From Diplonema papillatum (lineage: Eukaryota; Euglenozoa; Diplonemea; Diplonemida; Diplonemidae), in contig JAPJBO010000215.1 in the NCBI GenBank assembly GCA_030068145.1, forward strand, positions 62,001-126,000: 64,000 nucleotides of DNA, in the 5' to 3' direction. This document shows, one piece after another, positions 20,529 to 30,789 of this stretch; the first letter of the stretch is position 1; the number at the start of each line of letters is the position of its first letter. The notes under the pieces were generated by a model. It did not search any database, was not told the origin of the DNA, and saw only the letters and a program-made list of their open reading frames with translations. Made by a program: the position numbers and the translations under genes.

Positions 20529-20569
20529 ATCCACTCCACAGCGAGTGCATACTGTGTGTGCACAGGGTC

Positions 20570-21360
20570 CCAATATGGTCCTCAGGACCTCTGATGACCT
20601 CTGGATCCCGCCGTGTGTGACCGAAGGGTGGACATAGCGTGCACGGGGGGGCGGACCGACCCGTTGCTCAAAGATCACAGGAGCAGCCAGCAACTCCCCA
20701 CTGATGTCCTGACAAGGCACGGAGTAATATCGGTTGGCGTACCTTCTTCGCAAGTGCTGCAGCTTGGCGACCGTTCCTTGGCTCTCCCTGGTCAGGAGTT
20801 CACCCTCCCTGGTCCAGAATCCACCATTCCTGGTCCAGAATCTTCCTTGCCCAGAGCCCACGGGTGCCGTCCGCAGGACAGTTGGCGGACTGCTACGTCC
20901 TCGCGAAGTACCTCGTTGCCTTGTTTTTATCTTCTCCAAGAACCAGGTACCAGGGAAAGCCTGCTACACGGGAGCCAAGCTTCACGTGTTCGGCGGTACT
21001 GCAGAGCCACGGGCCTACGGGTCAGGTGGCTACCGATTTCCCAAACTAAAGCCTCAAGGCATGGCGCACCTTGGGGCTTGGCGCTTGCGCTGAACACAAG
21101 CTCGTCGAGACGGTCAGCCGCAGGGCAGAGCGGACGGGGTTGTGGCACCGTGCTGCCTCCGACTCAAGCTTTGCAAGCTGTGGTTGACCGTCACGTTCCT
21201 GGACCAGGGACGGCCTTTTCTTTTTCTTCTTCTTTTTTCTTCAGAACCGCTTCGCCTCGCCGTCGCTGGGGGTGCATCTCGATAGACAACGGCAGGCAAT
21301 CGGATGCTGCTCCCGGGATTGTGAGAGACCGGCGGCTTCGTCCTTATACAGGGAGACCTA
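20570..21360. other. Unassigned; small 21 bp tandem repeat and an acceptor-like tract
   Basis: Positions 20793-20860 hold three copies of a 21 bp unit around CCTGGTCCAGAATCC. Around 21215-21245 a long pyrimidine tract ends in TTCTTCAG, a good plus-strand acceptor. The following frame has no recognisable domain. I cannot decide whether a plus-strand exon starts there. Confidence 0.35.
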
Positions 21361-21363
21361 GGG

Positions 21364-21447
21364 TCACGCGTTCATCATAGTTTGGAACTTCTTGTACATG
21401 CGGGCCGCTTGAACGCCGTGGCTCGTGATGTCTGTGTACGCTTCCGC
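21364..21447 (-). CDS. Probable last exon of an unidentified gene
   Basis: On the minus strand a CCCATTGCAG acceptor precedes 27 codons ending in TGA at 21364. The peptide reads AEAYTDITSHGVQAARMYKK and continues to a stop. Composition is protein-like and the intron side begins with the foldback pair 21471-22749. The decayed coding region at 21960-22500 on the same strand may be part of the same gene, but the join is not demonstrated. Confidence 0.45.
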   Translation of the reverse strand, partial: AEAYTDITSHGVQAARMYKKFQTMMNA

Positions 21448-21470
21448 CTGCAATGGGTTTTGGGCTATTT

Positions 21471-22749
21471 GATATGGTACGATGCCAAAAGGGGGGGGGG
21501 GGGGGGGTTTGGGCAGATGTTTTATGGCATAGTAAGATACTGGGCATGTGGGGTATGGGACCCATATCCCCCCAGAAACCATTTTTTCGGGCCGGTTTTG
21601 GGGCCAAATGCCCTCGGAGAGCCTTTTTCTGAGCGCAAAACTCTGTTTCTGTGGGTTTCGAAGCCCCGCACGGTGCACTCCAGCATCGTGTGGGGGTGTT
21701 AACTGTGCGGCCAAAGTGTCGGGCGTGGGCACACCTGCTAGATCCAGTGTGCCACACCCGCAAATCCAGCGTGGAATCCACTGACACCCAAAAATCCAGT
21801 GCGGAATCCAGTGTGACACCCGCAAATCCAGTGTGAAACCCACTGTACACCAGCTAAAACAGTTCCCCAAGTTGGATCGAGTCACCTGTCGTCCAACGCA
21901 AATCAATCATCAAGGAGGCGAGGCCCCTGGTTGTTAAAAAAGCTGACCCCAGGTTCTTCTGGCAGTATTGGCAACTTTTATTGGCAGAAATCGGCTTGTC
22001 GGATCGAAAGAAGTGAGTTTGCTGCTGGTAACCTCACGAAGGCGATGGTTAATCGTGTTCCCTTCTGCAGGTGTCGCACACGTCCGGCCAGGTGTTCGAA
22101 CCGGGCACCACGTAGCTGGCGGTACGTGTTGTACGACACCTTTGCCGTTAGTTGGCCTTCTTCGTCCACCAGCCTGTGCTAGAAGGATTTGTGCGACGAA
22201 CGTCTTGTGCACGACAGTGTTTCCGTGACCCACGACGTCGGTGGTTGCCTCCACGAGATCGTCGAATGCCTGCTGCCTCATGGGTCACCTTTGTCGGTCG
22301 CCCTCTGTACAGAGACCCCGGGCGCAATCGGGTCAACTCCTGCAGCTTTCATCAGAAAGGCTCTCGTCGCTCTAAAGTGTCTCCGCATGGAGCCCTGTGA
22401 CCTATCGTACTTCGTGTGCGTCTTGCCTTGCAAATTTTTGAGCCAATTCTTCGAACGAAACGCATTTACGAGTCACGCATTCTGAGAACAGAGTTAAGTT
22501 CCTGTTCTGGGTGGGTGCTGCCGCCGTAGCCATTGTACAGTCGTAACCCTACCTGGGGCCTCAAAGTCCACAACAACTGAGTTTTGCGCTCAGAAAAAGG
22601 TTCTCCGAGGGCATTGGACCCCAAAATCGGCCCGAAAACATGGTTCCTGGGGGGGTATGGGTCCTATACCCCACATGCCCAGTATCTTACTATACCAGAA
22701 AACATCTGCCCAAACCCCCCCCCCCCCCTTTTGGCATCGTCTCATATCG
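21471..22749. mobile_element. Foldback pair: 171-173 bp inverted repeats around 0.93 kb
   Basis: The left arm is 21471-21643 and the right arm is 22579-22749 in reverse complement. Both include a 15-19 base G or C run next to GATGCCAAAAG, then GTAAGATACTGGGCATGTGG, GGGCCGGTTTTGGGGCCAAA and CTTTTTCTGAGCGCAAAAC or close variants. The arms could be the ends of one element whose interior is 21644-22578. They could also be two copies of a smaller repeat in opposite orientation. No target duplication is clear. Confidence 0.65.
21960..22500 (-). pseudogene. Decayed coding region, unknown protein
   Basis: Consecutive minus-strand frames look coding but need shifts. NWLKNLQGKTHTKYDRSQGS leads to a stop near 22280. 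MRQQAFDDLVEATTDVVGHG and NTVVHKTFVAQILL follow one base out of phase. DEEGQLTAKVSYNTYRQLRG and ARFEHLAGRVRHLQKGTR follow in a third phase. Together these could give about 150 residues. I do not recognise the family. It lies between the arms of the foldback pair, so it may be cargo of that element or part of the gene ending at 21364. Confidence 0.4.
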
Positions 22750-23197
22750 ACTTCTACACCTGGTACCATTCCACAACGCTTTTCGCTAACTGGGGATGAT
22801 CATTTTCGACGGTTCTTCCTGTTTATCCCTTCTCGAGCAAAGGTATGGGGGGAAAAACGCAGTGTTCTGGTGAATTCTCGAAAAAGCCCGGGAGAAGAAT
22901 GCCGGCCGGCGTCCGAAGGCAAGCTCAGTGAGAACAGAAATCTCGCGTCAGAGCGTAGGGGTAAAAGCTTGTTCGATACACGAACGAACAAATTTTCGGT
23001 ACCGATCCTCGGTGGTGAAAGCATGGCCTAACGATCCTTTGGCCTCGCTTCATGCTCTTGGGTGGATCCGGAGGTGACAGACACAATTGCCACAGGACGA
23101 CTGGCTCGTGGCAGCCAAGCGCTCTTCACGGCGTTGCTTTTTGAGCCTCCGATGTCGGCTCTTCCAAACGTAGACAGCAATTTTGTCATGCAAAACA

Positions 23198-23400
23198 AGA
23201 CAGGCGCTTCGATTTGTTCGTGCGTGCCGGTTGATCGGTTGATCGGTTTCCCTTTGTATGCACGATGATCAGCCGCCAAAACACGCTGACTTTGTCTTTT
23301 TAGCCTGCACAATACATTGAAAGGCACCCGCGAGATTGCTAGTTTCCAGTGTGATTCCAGTGTGATTCCAGTGTGATTCCAGTGTGACTGGATGTGCGGG
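23198..23400 (+). repeat. Dispersed segment plus an 11 bp mini-array
   Basis: GACAGGCGCTTCGATTTG to AATACATTGAAAGGCA (23198-23325) recurs at 8505-8655. It is followed at 23339-23385 by four copies of ATTCCAGTGTG. A looser array of the same AATCCAGTGTG motif is at 21735-21845. Confidence 0.7.
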
Positions 23401-23615
23401 TGTGGCGCCCGCAAAATGGACCGCACACAGTTTAACAACTCCCCGCACCCGGTGCCGATTCATTTGCATTCCGTCCATGTCTTTCGAGCATGTGGTATGA
23501 GATTCATGCTCATTCTAATCGGCATCCCTCTTCTTGAATCGCGAACGATTCTTTCCGTGGAATGTTAACACCGCCATTTGAGACAATCGAGGCGAGGTCA
23601 TGCCAGATTAGTTAG

Positions 23616-26600
23616 CTATGTCACTAGAGCGGAGTGCGGCTCCGCTTCAGAATGTGATTGGCTCACTCTGGAGCACCGCCGGATGAAAGGTGGAAACGAG
23701 GGGCACACCGCCTGCTTCCCGCCGGGAATGATGTCGGTGGCTTCGTCCATCACGTGGTCCTGCAGCGGGTCGTAAACGAAATTGCCGAAGGCGTCCTTGA
23801 CGATGTGTTCGCCGCACTGCTGCAAGCCGAGGAACGCCGCGAGGATCATGGTGCAGTCCACACCAGCTGCGACTTCCAGCTGCAGCTCGGACCCCACTCC
23901 AAGGGCCGCGTTGAGGATGAGCGTTTTCGTGGTCTTCTGCGCGATAGCTACCAACTCGTTGCTGTCTGGCTTCCGGAACTGCACTGTTCGCGACGCGAGA
24001 TCCGAAGAAATGACGAGGAGCTGTGAGTGGGTGGGTGTCGTTGTTAATGGTGCTGGTTTTGTGGAACCCCATGTCAGGAGACTTACCTCGACGCCAGTTG
24101 TGTCCCCAAGCAGCTTGCGCCACATTCCGGATATCCGTAGAACACCGGTTCAGGCTTGGGCGCTGCCCTGTTCACTCGCCGTTACTAGGGAGCATCGCTG
24201 TTGCTTTCTTTTCCTGCGCTGAGTGATATGCTCAAGTTAGCGCGTAGATCTTCAACAGCTGAGGTCGGCGAGACGAGCCCGAGGGCGTCAGCCCTCGGGC
24301 TCGTCTCGTGAAAAAAGTTGTCCTCGGGACAAAAAGGCCCCTTGACCGGTGAAACGTCAGTTTTTTACCGGCTGGCTTTTTTTTTCTCGACGGCGAAGTG
24401 GGTCTTTGCACGCTGGTGGCGGTGTAGGTGTGTGGGGGACGTAGGGGAGAGACAAGGCGCAGGCACTGCTGATCGGTTACGAAGAGAAAGGAGGGATATG
24501 CTGTGCGAAAGGCGCAAGGTGCTGCTGTTTGGTTTCGAAGAAACCGCGAGGAAACTTCCCGTTGCGTTTTGGCTTCCTTGGGTACCCAGCGTTTGTGCAG
24601 ATGTGCTCGACTAACTCTTTCCACACAGCCGTGTAACGGGCTCTGGACTTCTCAGGAAGAACCGAATCTCCTGACGAGTCTTCTGAAGCGGACTCTTCAG
24701 ATGCGCTTGGAGACGGATCGCGTTTCCTCTTCCCGGGCATTCTTTTTTTACTTCCAACCAACCCCCTGGATTCCTGGGTTTGGTAGAGTTTTGTGGGTGT
24801 CTTGTGGTCTCCTGGGAGCTCTTTGCGCCCAAACAACAGTCTAGGAAGCACTTTCCCGATCGGGTTGGTCCTGGTTTTGGGCCAGTTTCCGAGGGGTCAC
24901 CTCGCGACGAAATCTCAAAGCTTGTCTTTCCTTGATCTCAGGCGGGACCCTACCTCCCCGGCCCCAATCCCTCTCCTGTGTCATCATCCCGAGGGCTCAA
25001 GCCGAAGCGAACATCTCAGGGAATCATACGAACGTGGAGAGAGAAAAGAGGCAGGTTTGGTAAGGTGCGGCCAGAGATCAAGGGAGATTCCCCTTGAGAT
25101 TCGTCTTTCGTTTTGCCTTAAATAGACTCACAGACAAAAACATCCGTTAAGGGGGTGAAAAAAGTGAAAAAAGGGGGAAAGATGCCTGGAAAACGCAAAC
25201 GGAGCCCATCCAGCTCAAGCGAAAGCAGTGCGGTGTCGTCATATGAGCCAGCATCGGACGAGCTTCCGCAAAAGTCGCGCGACCGATACACGCAAGTGTG
25301 GGACAAGTTCGTGGACTTCATCAGAACCAAGGGGAAGTACCCGAAGACAACGATGCGCCGCCAGCCGACTGAGCAAGAGTACTCGCTGTTTTTCCGCCAC
25401 CTGCGCAACGACGAGAACTTCAAAACGAGCTCCATCTGGTCCTACTCCTCCATGCTTGGGAGCTGCCACTGCCAGCACTTCGGAACAACGCTGAAGCAAA
25501 AATACCCCCGGTTGATGATGAAGCTAAAGGTGAGAAGCAAAAGCACGAAGACGAAGAAAGCGAAGTCCTTCGAATCACACGAAGTCGAACGCTTCAGAAA
25601 GCTCAGATCTACAAGCAATGCGAAGTTGGCCCATGGCCCAAGACAAATCCCTCATCAGCTTGGCCTATCTTGGCGGACTTCGGTGTCCTGAGTTGAGAAC
25701 CATCGAGATCGCAGACATCGAAACAGCTGCATGCGGGTTGCGAGTGAACTACAAGGGTGTCAAGCGCTGCGCAGAGCAACAAGACCGTCAGTTTGTTGTT
25801 CCCAAACGGCTTCTTCGCAGATGCAGTCATCGAGCACCTGGCTTGTCTTCGGGAATCGGGTATCGAGTCGGGACCTCTCGGGAGGCGCGCAAGTGTAGAC
25901 AACAAGAAGTACACGTCTGTTCCACTCGGCAGAAACACTCTTTACAATCTCCCAAAGGTTATGGCCGAAGCCCTCGGTATTGATCCGAAACTGTACACCG
26001 GCCACTCTCTCAGGCGTTCCAGTGCAAAGGCAGCGGCGGACGCGGGTGCAACAACCTTCGATCTTAGAAGGCATTATGGATGGGCAAACGAGTCCGTTCA
26101 ACAACGCTACGTAGATGGCTCGCTGATTGCCCAGAACAAAATGGCAGGCTTCATTGCCGGGACACAAAACCCCCCAAACACCCAAACTCTGTTTGCAGTT
26201 GCCCAAGGAACGCCTAGCGTTAGCCTAACCCAAGGAACACCCGGTCTTAGCCTAACCCAAGTGACGACACACCGAATCAGCTTTGACTTGAACATCAGCA
26301 TCACGCAGCCGCAGCCCCAAGCGCAAGCCCCAGCCCCACCCCAGCCTTGAATGTTTCAGCATCGGGCAGCCATCTTTAGCCACCGCCGGCTCTTTTCTCC
26401 TTTCATCATCAAGATCCAATGACCTGCATGCTTCATTTCTCAATCCTTTCGGTGGAACGAGGACTGGCGAGACTTCACTGATATGCGCGCCTGGCAGCCC
26501 GGGAAGATACAGCTTCCGGTAAAAAACAGACGTTTTACTGGTGTAAGGGCCATATTTTCCCTCGGACTTCGCCCTCGGGAAAGGCTCGGGGAAAAGTCAT

Positions 26601-29600
26601 GTCCTCGGGAAAATATGCACCCTTACTTACCGGTAAAAAAGAGCTATGTTAACCGGAAGCTGTATCTATTCCCGGGCTGCCAGTCCCGCAGACCCCCCAG
26701 GTGCGGGGACAATAAAAGCTATAAAATAGCTTTTTCCCGGTTATTGTCCCGGCGGGACAAAAAGCCTCCTTATTGTCCCGGCACCCCTCGGAAACTCTGA
26801 AGGCCGGAGGGAAAATACTCGACGTAGCTGCTTCGACTCCGAATGGAAGGGGGGAAACATAGAGGTAAGGGGCAAATACAATACAAACACAATCTGATTT
26901 GTTCTTCGCTTACACCACCGTGTGTTGTTTTCTCACTCAGGACTTTTGACCTGTTGTGTTTGTGTGATTTGTCGTGTAGGGGTAGACCCGCATGACCTCA
27001 CGTCCGTTCAACACGTGGTTCGGTAGTTACAGCACTTTGGATCCCTTCTGTTCTTTGTCGGGCAGCATCGTCGAGCATTTCCTTTCAAGCTGGCGCTTAT
27101 GTAAAATGATAAAGAAAAAGTTTATTGTTCTTCGCGTGTCCTCTGTGGACAACTAGCACTTTCGTTAGCTTCGTTTTTCTCTTTCATGTGCAACCGTTGT
27201 TCCGGAGAACGTTCCCGAAAAAAAAAAGGGAGTGCAAGACTCCGTCACGAAGATGTGCGCTGCGGGTGGTGTCTCTACTGGACAGCACCTGCCTGTCAAG
27301 AACGCTTCAACGAAGCCACAACGGTGGTTGTACTCGCCCTGTCCACACGGCGCGGAATCCGTATACCGGCGCATTCTGGAGGTCTGACGCCACTGGGACG
27401 CAGACACCCACATCGTTTCCTCTTTACGAAGTTACGTGGACCACGTTACTAGTCATGTCCAAAAGGCAACAGCTAACAAGTGCATAAAGCAACTGGCGGA
27501 GAGACAAAATACGGAAAGGGGAGGTGGCGCAGCTGTAGATACCTGTGTACGATTTTTTTAACGTTTTCAGGGTTTTTTCTAGGATTTCAAATTTCCGAGC
27601 TGGAGTGGGGAAAATTTTCGACGCGTTTTCAGAGCCGAATTGCCAAGCAATCCACGCAAATTGCGCTTTGTGGTGCTGGCTGCGGGCTTTTCCCCCAAGG
27701 CAGCTTAGTTCGACGTTCTCCTGGTGCCTATTAGGCCGGTTAGTTCGTTGTCTTCACATGGGTTCAGTTGCCACAGCAGGAAGGGAGTGAACGAGGGTTG
27801 TGTCACAAAAAAACGGGTGCTGCATTTAGGAATGATAGTCGTGGAACAACCTGGGACAGATCCCACTATGCAGAATTGGCCTTCGCCTGCACAAAGTTTA
27901 GGCGACGGCTCGGGACCATCTCGACAAAACGGTCAACAACCTTCTCCAAAAAGACCATCGAAAGCTCTGGTGGACCCTCGATACGGATGCGCAGGATCAT
28001 ATCCAAATGTCCGCTCGTGAGCCGGTTCCTTAAAAGATCCAGGGTGTCTTTGAGAACACTGAATGATCGCTCAACAGCACTCGTCCCTGAGGGATAAGTG
28101 GCGACCAACCGCATGGCGGAGACTGCACGTGGAGACTGCACGTTCTGCCGCCTTGTCATCCCGGTTCCTGGTACCTATTACGAAGCCGTTGAGAACCTCC
28201 TCCAGTGTCATCTCGTTTTCGTCGGCGCCGCACAGGGGCTCGTTCTGTACTCTCTCAGGTGGGTCTCGTCGTTGGTTGTCAACACGTGCTGCATTTCCTG
28301 CCTGTCTCGTCTTTTTTTCTTTCTTCCTTTCTCTTCTTTTTTCTGCCCCTTTTTTCGCACTTCTGGAGCGATTGCGTTGCGATGTGGGGTCGCAGCTTTT
28401 CTGGCGATGCTGCAATGAACAGAAAAAAAAAAACCCCACTCCAGCCCACTCAGATTTTCGCCAAGAATCTGGAGTGGGGAAAATCCCCACTCCAGCCCAC
28501 CCCAGAAAAAACCCTGACCGTTTTCGCGCTCTCACGAGCAAGTCTTCCATAGCACATCCGTGGAATGAGCAGCCGTTGAACTCTGTGTAGTCCACGCGCG
28601 CGGCACCTTGCCAGGCCAAAGCCAGCGCAACACGTACCCTGGGGCCCGCTTCGGGCAACGGCAAGATGCAGCTCGTCCTTCGGCACCGGAGCACCCGTAC
28701 AACCTGCTTCGATGGCTTCATTCCGCCGGCCCGTTTCAGAGACCTGACAAAGTCCCTGACTAGCTGGCTGTCGACAGGCCGCCCCAAACGCTTCTCTGCC
28801 GACGTTGACGACGTACTACACTGTCGAGGCGGCGGAGATGTCTCCGCGAGAGATGGGGAGAGGCCCTGGAACTGCTAAGGCGCGACTAACCCTGTCCCTG
28901 TCCCACGTTACTAGTCATGTCCAAAAGAAAACAGCTAACAAGTGCATAAAGCAACTGGCGGAGAGACAAAATACGGAAACGCAATTCGGAAGGAAATGGG
29001 AGGTGGCGCAGCTGTAGATATCTGTGTACGATTTTTTAACGTTTTTGCGCTCTCACGAGCAAGTCTTCCATAGCAGGGAGCCACCCCGGAACTAGCGTAG
29101 CCGACCTGACGGTGGAGGCCCATACCCTTTGACTTGTTTTGCGCCCGGCGCTGGTCTTGTTTGTGACCCGTTTGCTACCCACCACTGTATGTGTTCTTGT
29201 GGTCACCGCTACCGCGTTGACCTTTCCCGAGAACACATCAAAACAAGTCAAAGGGTCTGGCACGTGACCTTGCACCGGGAACCGAGGCAACGAGGTCCGC
29301 CAGCTGTCCGCCAGACGGCACACCAGTCAGGGTACAGGACAATCCCTCTGCGCTGGGCAACACGAAGAGACCGGGACAACACGCGATTCGCGGCGTACGA
29401 GGAAGCGCCCAGCACAGCCAGTGGTAGTAGTAGTTTGAACTTGATACGCAGCAACAATCTGTGACGATAGACTGCACAAGTAGTAGTATGTGTCGTCTGC
29501 CGAAGCAGCCGGAGACAGCAGACGCAGGGGGCAGGTATTGCTTTCCTTTTCTCTTCTTCATGAAGACCCGCCCCCCAGCAATCCCGACTGTCCAATCACG

Positions 29601-30727
29601 GTCGCGAAAGGTTTGTGCCCTATAGGGATGAGGTGGTTGACCAGGCCCTCATGAAACCTAATACACAACACGGCTACAATACGAGGATGCAGCCCTGCTT
29701 AGGTGTGCACTCAGCCATCACAGGGCCCCAGATCTCGCTACCTTGACCTGACACAGCTGCCACCCAGAAGGACGCAGCACCTTCGCAATGAAGGCACGCG
29801 CAGCTGAGTGTATGTTCCATACAACAGGTGCATCAGACGCAGCTTGATCCGAGAGCTCGCTAGGGGAGGTGGCGCTGCTCACCTGCCAGTCTCACAACTG
29901 ACTGCTGCCCCGAGAAAAGTAGTAAAAGGTTTTCTACCACCTACGCACTTCTTTTTCTTCGGGAAAAGAAGGTTTGCTTTATTATTTTACTTGTGTTGTT
30001 GTGACAACATATCGTGGTTGACCTGGTGTGTAGATGCATAATATTATCCAAAGCCGCCCACGTCAAATGTTTGTTCGTGCGTACGTGTGTAAACCCTGTT
30101 TTGAATGATTTAACACAGCACGCTGCCATCCGACACTTTTTGATATAGACACGCAAGCTTGTTACCATAAAAAAAGCGGACCTCGTCTCCTGTGCTAGAT
30201 CCTGCTTGCGAGCCCATGGCCATGCCGCTGTCGTTTTCGAGGAACACGCTGAAGGTCTTTGCCAGGCTCATGGTTTTGAGCTTGCTCTTCTTCGCGACCG
30301 ACAGCACGGCCTTGTCCTTGACCTTGATGTATTGCCTCCCGTGCATGCTCAGCTTCTTCGGCCGGATCTTGAACCCGCCGTTGTGTCCGCTCACATCGCA
30401 GACAGACTCCCACTCTCCGCCGGGCGGGGGGCTCTGCATGCCCAAGGGGTCTAGTTTTTCGTACGGATTCTTCCCCGGGTGGTGGCTGTTGAAGACCATG
30501 CGTCCTGTGTGCGCGTCGTAGCACCGCCAGTCGTCCCGGCCGCCGATGCCGGCCTTCTTGATGATGAACGTGCGGGTGCTCGGATAGTACATGCGGAACA
30601 ACTCGGGCAGGCTGCCCTTGGCCTGGGCCACGACGGCGGCCGCGCCCTGCAGCGGTCCGATGGCGAACTGGATCACGGCGTTCGGGTCGTTGGGGTCCAC
30701 CATCGGCATGCCAGGTATGCGGGCCAT
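23616..30727 (-). CDS. LURP-one-related (LOR / tubby-like fold) protein split by a 6.2 kb intron
   Basis: Exon 1 (30727-30182, ATG at 30727, 182 codons) contains TFIIKKAGIGG and LSMHGRQYIKV, then AVLSVAKKSKLKTMSLAKTF and SVFLEND. These match in order the N-terminal strands of plant LURP-one-related proteins (the VSMHDRW, TVKRSS and DVFL region). Exon 2 (24020-23616) opens after CACTCACAG with LLVISSDLASRTVQFRKP, NELVAIAQKTTK and VAAGVDCTMILAAFLGL. This is the missing C-terminal half, ending in the hydrophobic helix typical of LOR and scramblase-like proteins. The join is phase 0 and gives about 316 residues. The donor would be GAG/GTCCGC, a weak site. The intron contains a tyrosine-recombinase element, foldback elements and a hAT remnant. 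Family identity is well supported; the single-transcript model is inference. Confidence 0.65.
24269..24308. other. Perfect 18 bp-stem hairpin
   Basis: CGAGACGAGCCCGAGGGC, loop GTCA, then the exact complement. It lies in the large intron of the LOR gene, about 200 bp beyond the recombinase-related minus-strand ORF. It could be an element end or a transcript-processing structure. No oligo-T follows on either strand within 5 bp. Confidence 0.8.
24480..24740 (-). CDS. N-terminal paralogue of the tyrosine recombinase, head-to-head
   Basis: ATG at 24740 starts MPGKRKRDPSPSASEESA and continues through LPEKSRARYTAVWKELVEHI and YPRKPKRNGKF. The plus-strand recombinase at 25182 starts MPGKRKRSPSSSSESS, with LPQKSRDRYTQVWDKFVDFI at the same place. 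The two are clearly homologous, yet too diverged to be a simple recent inversion. This copy has only the N-terminal domain before diverging. The 440 bp between the two starts is a shared bidirectional region. Confidence 0.6.
25182..26350 (+). pseudogene. Tyrosine recombinase (Crypton-like) with two frame breaks
   Basis: ATG at 25182. The N-terminal core-binding-like domain is in one frame to about 25620. The frame then shifts to carry KSLISLAYLGGLRCPELRTI, which holds the first catalytic Arg in the GLR-x-x-EL context. Near 25760 it shifts again to KTVSLLFPNGFFADAVIEHL, then GHSLRRSSAKAAADAGATTF (HxxR), RRHYGWANESVQQRYVDGS (His and the nucleophile Tyr). All key catalytic positions survive. The C-terminus is Pro/Gln-rich. 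Such YR proteins define Cryptons and DIRS-type elements. No reverse transcriptase is adjacent, which favours Crypton. The breaks may be decay or sequence error. Confidence 0.75.
26492..26683. mobile_element. 192 bp foldback element
   Basis: Left arm CTGGCAGCCCGGGAAGATAC, AGCTTCCGGT, GTAAGGGCCATATTTTCCC. The right arm is its near-complement, ending TTCCCGGGCTGCCAG. The loop holds CCTCGGACTTCGCCCTCGGG. Arms differ by small indels. No target duplication is visible. It sits 140 bp downstream of the recombinase stop, inside the LOR intron. Confidence 0.75.
26699..26790. mobile_element. Second, smaller inverted-repeat element
   Basis: AGGTGCGGGGACAATAA at the left pairs with TTATTGTCCCGGCACC at the right. 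An inner GCTATAAAATAGC hairpin and another TTATTGTCCCGG copy lie between. It directly follows the 26492-26683 foldback and precedes a complete 293 bp dispersed element. Confidence 0.65.
26814..27106 (+). repeat. 293 bp dispersed element, complete reference copy
   Basis: Uninterrupted copy from AATACTCGACGTAGC to GGCGCTTATGTAAAA. Internal landmarks are CAAATACAATACAAACACAA, CTCACTCAGGACTTTTGACC and CCTCACGTCCGTTCAACACG. It is used here to define the truncated, deleted and interrupted copies elsewhere in the window. Confidence 0.85.
27440..27560 (+). repeat. Dispersed repeat shared with 28903-29040
   Basis: CCACGTTACTAGTCATGTCC to GTGTACGATTTTTTTAACG recurs in direct orientation at 28903-29040. 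That copy has an extra 17 bp (ACGCAATTCGGAAGGAA). It includes AAGCAACTGGCGGAGAGAC and GGAGGTGGCGCAGCTGTAG. Confidence 0.75.
27866..28159 (-). pseudogene. hAT transposase C-terminal dimerisation domain, fragment
   Basis: The minus-strand frame reads RLVATYPSGTSAVERSFSVL, KDTLDLLRNRLTSGHLDM, which is the conserved hAT dimerisation motif (SAxER.FS...RNRL). Neither an intact N-terminus nor a catalytic region is present. Upstream on the same strand (to about 28790) are pieces such as RDFVRSLKRAGGMKPSKQVV in shifted frames, which may be the rest of it. It is a decayed element in the LOR intron. Confidence 0.75.
28160..29486. other. Decayed sequence with repeated pieces
   Basis: MEDLLVRARKR (minus, near 28530) and MEDLLVRAQKR (minus, near 29050) mark a partial duplication. 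CCCCACTCCAGCCCA occurs in both orientations at 28434-28500. There is no intact gene. The whole stretch lies in the proposed LOR intron. Confidence 0.4.
29487..29913 (+). repeat. 410-430 bp dispersed repeat, copy 1
   Basis: Runs from GTATGTGTCGTCTGCCG to CAACTGACTGCTGCCCCGA and matches 35526-35935 at roughly 95%. The distal piece GGAGGTGGCGCTGCTCACCT also recurs at 43200. In this copy the embedded small frame seen in copy 2 is interrupted. Confidence 0.85.
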
Positions 30728-30789
30728 CGCGCGGGACGCAGCGTTCGGAGCCGCAGCTCTTGACGAATCAGATGTTTCCCGAACCCAAA

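Noticed and set aside
21200-21380. Plus-strand exon after a pyrimidine-rich TTCTTCAG acceptor
   Set aside because: A short likeness to exon 2 of the 9962-13185 gene (ISIDN) is too small to support homology. No donor or partner exon.
22265-22282. 16 nt micro-intron to repair the decayed region at 21960-22500
   Set aside because: Too short for any known splicing, and the resulting frame does not fit both sides.
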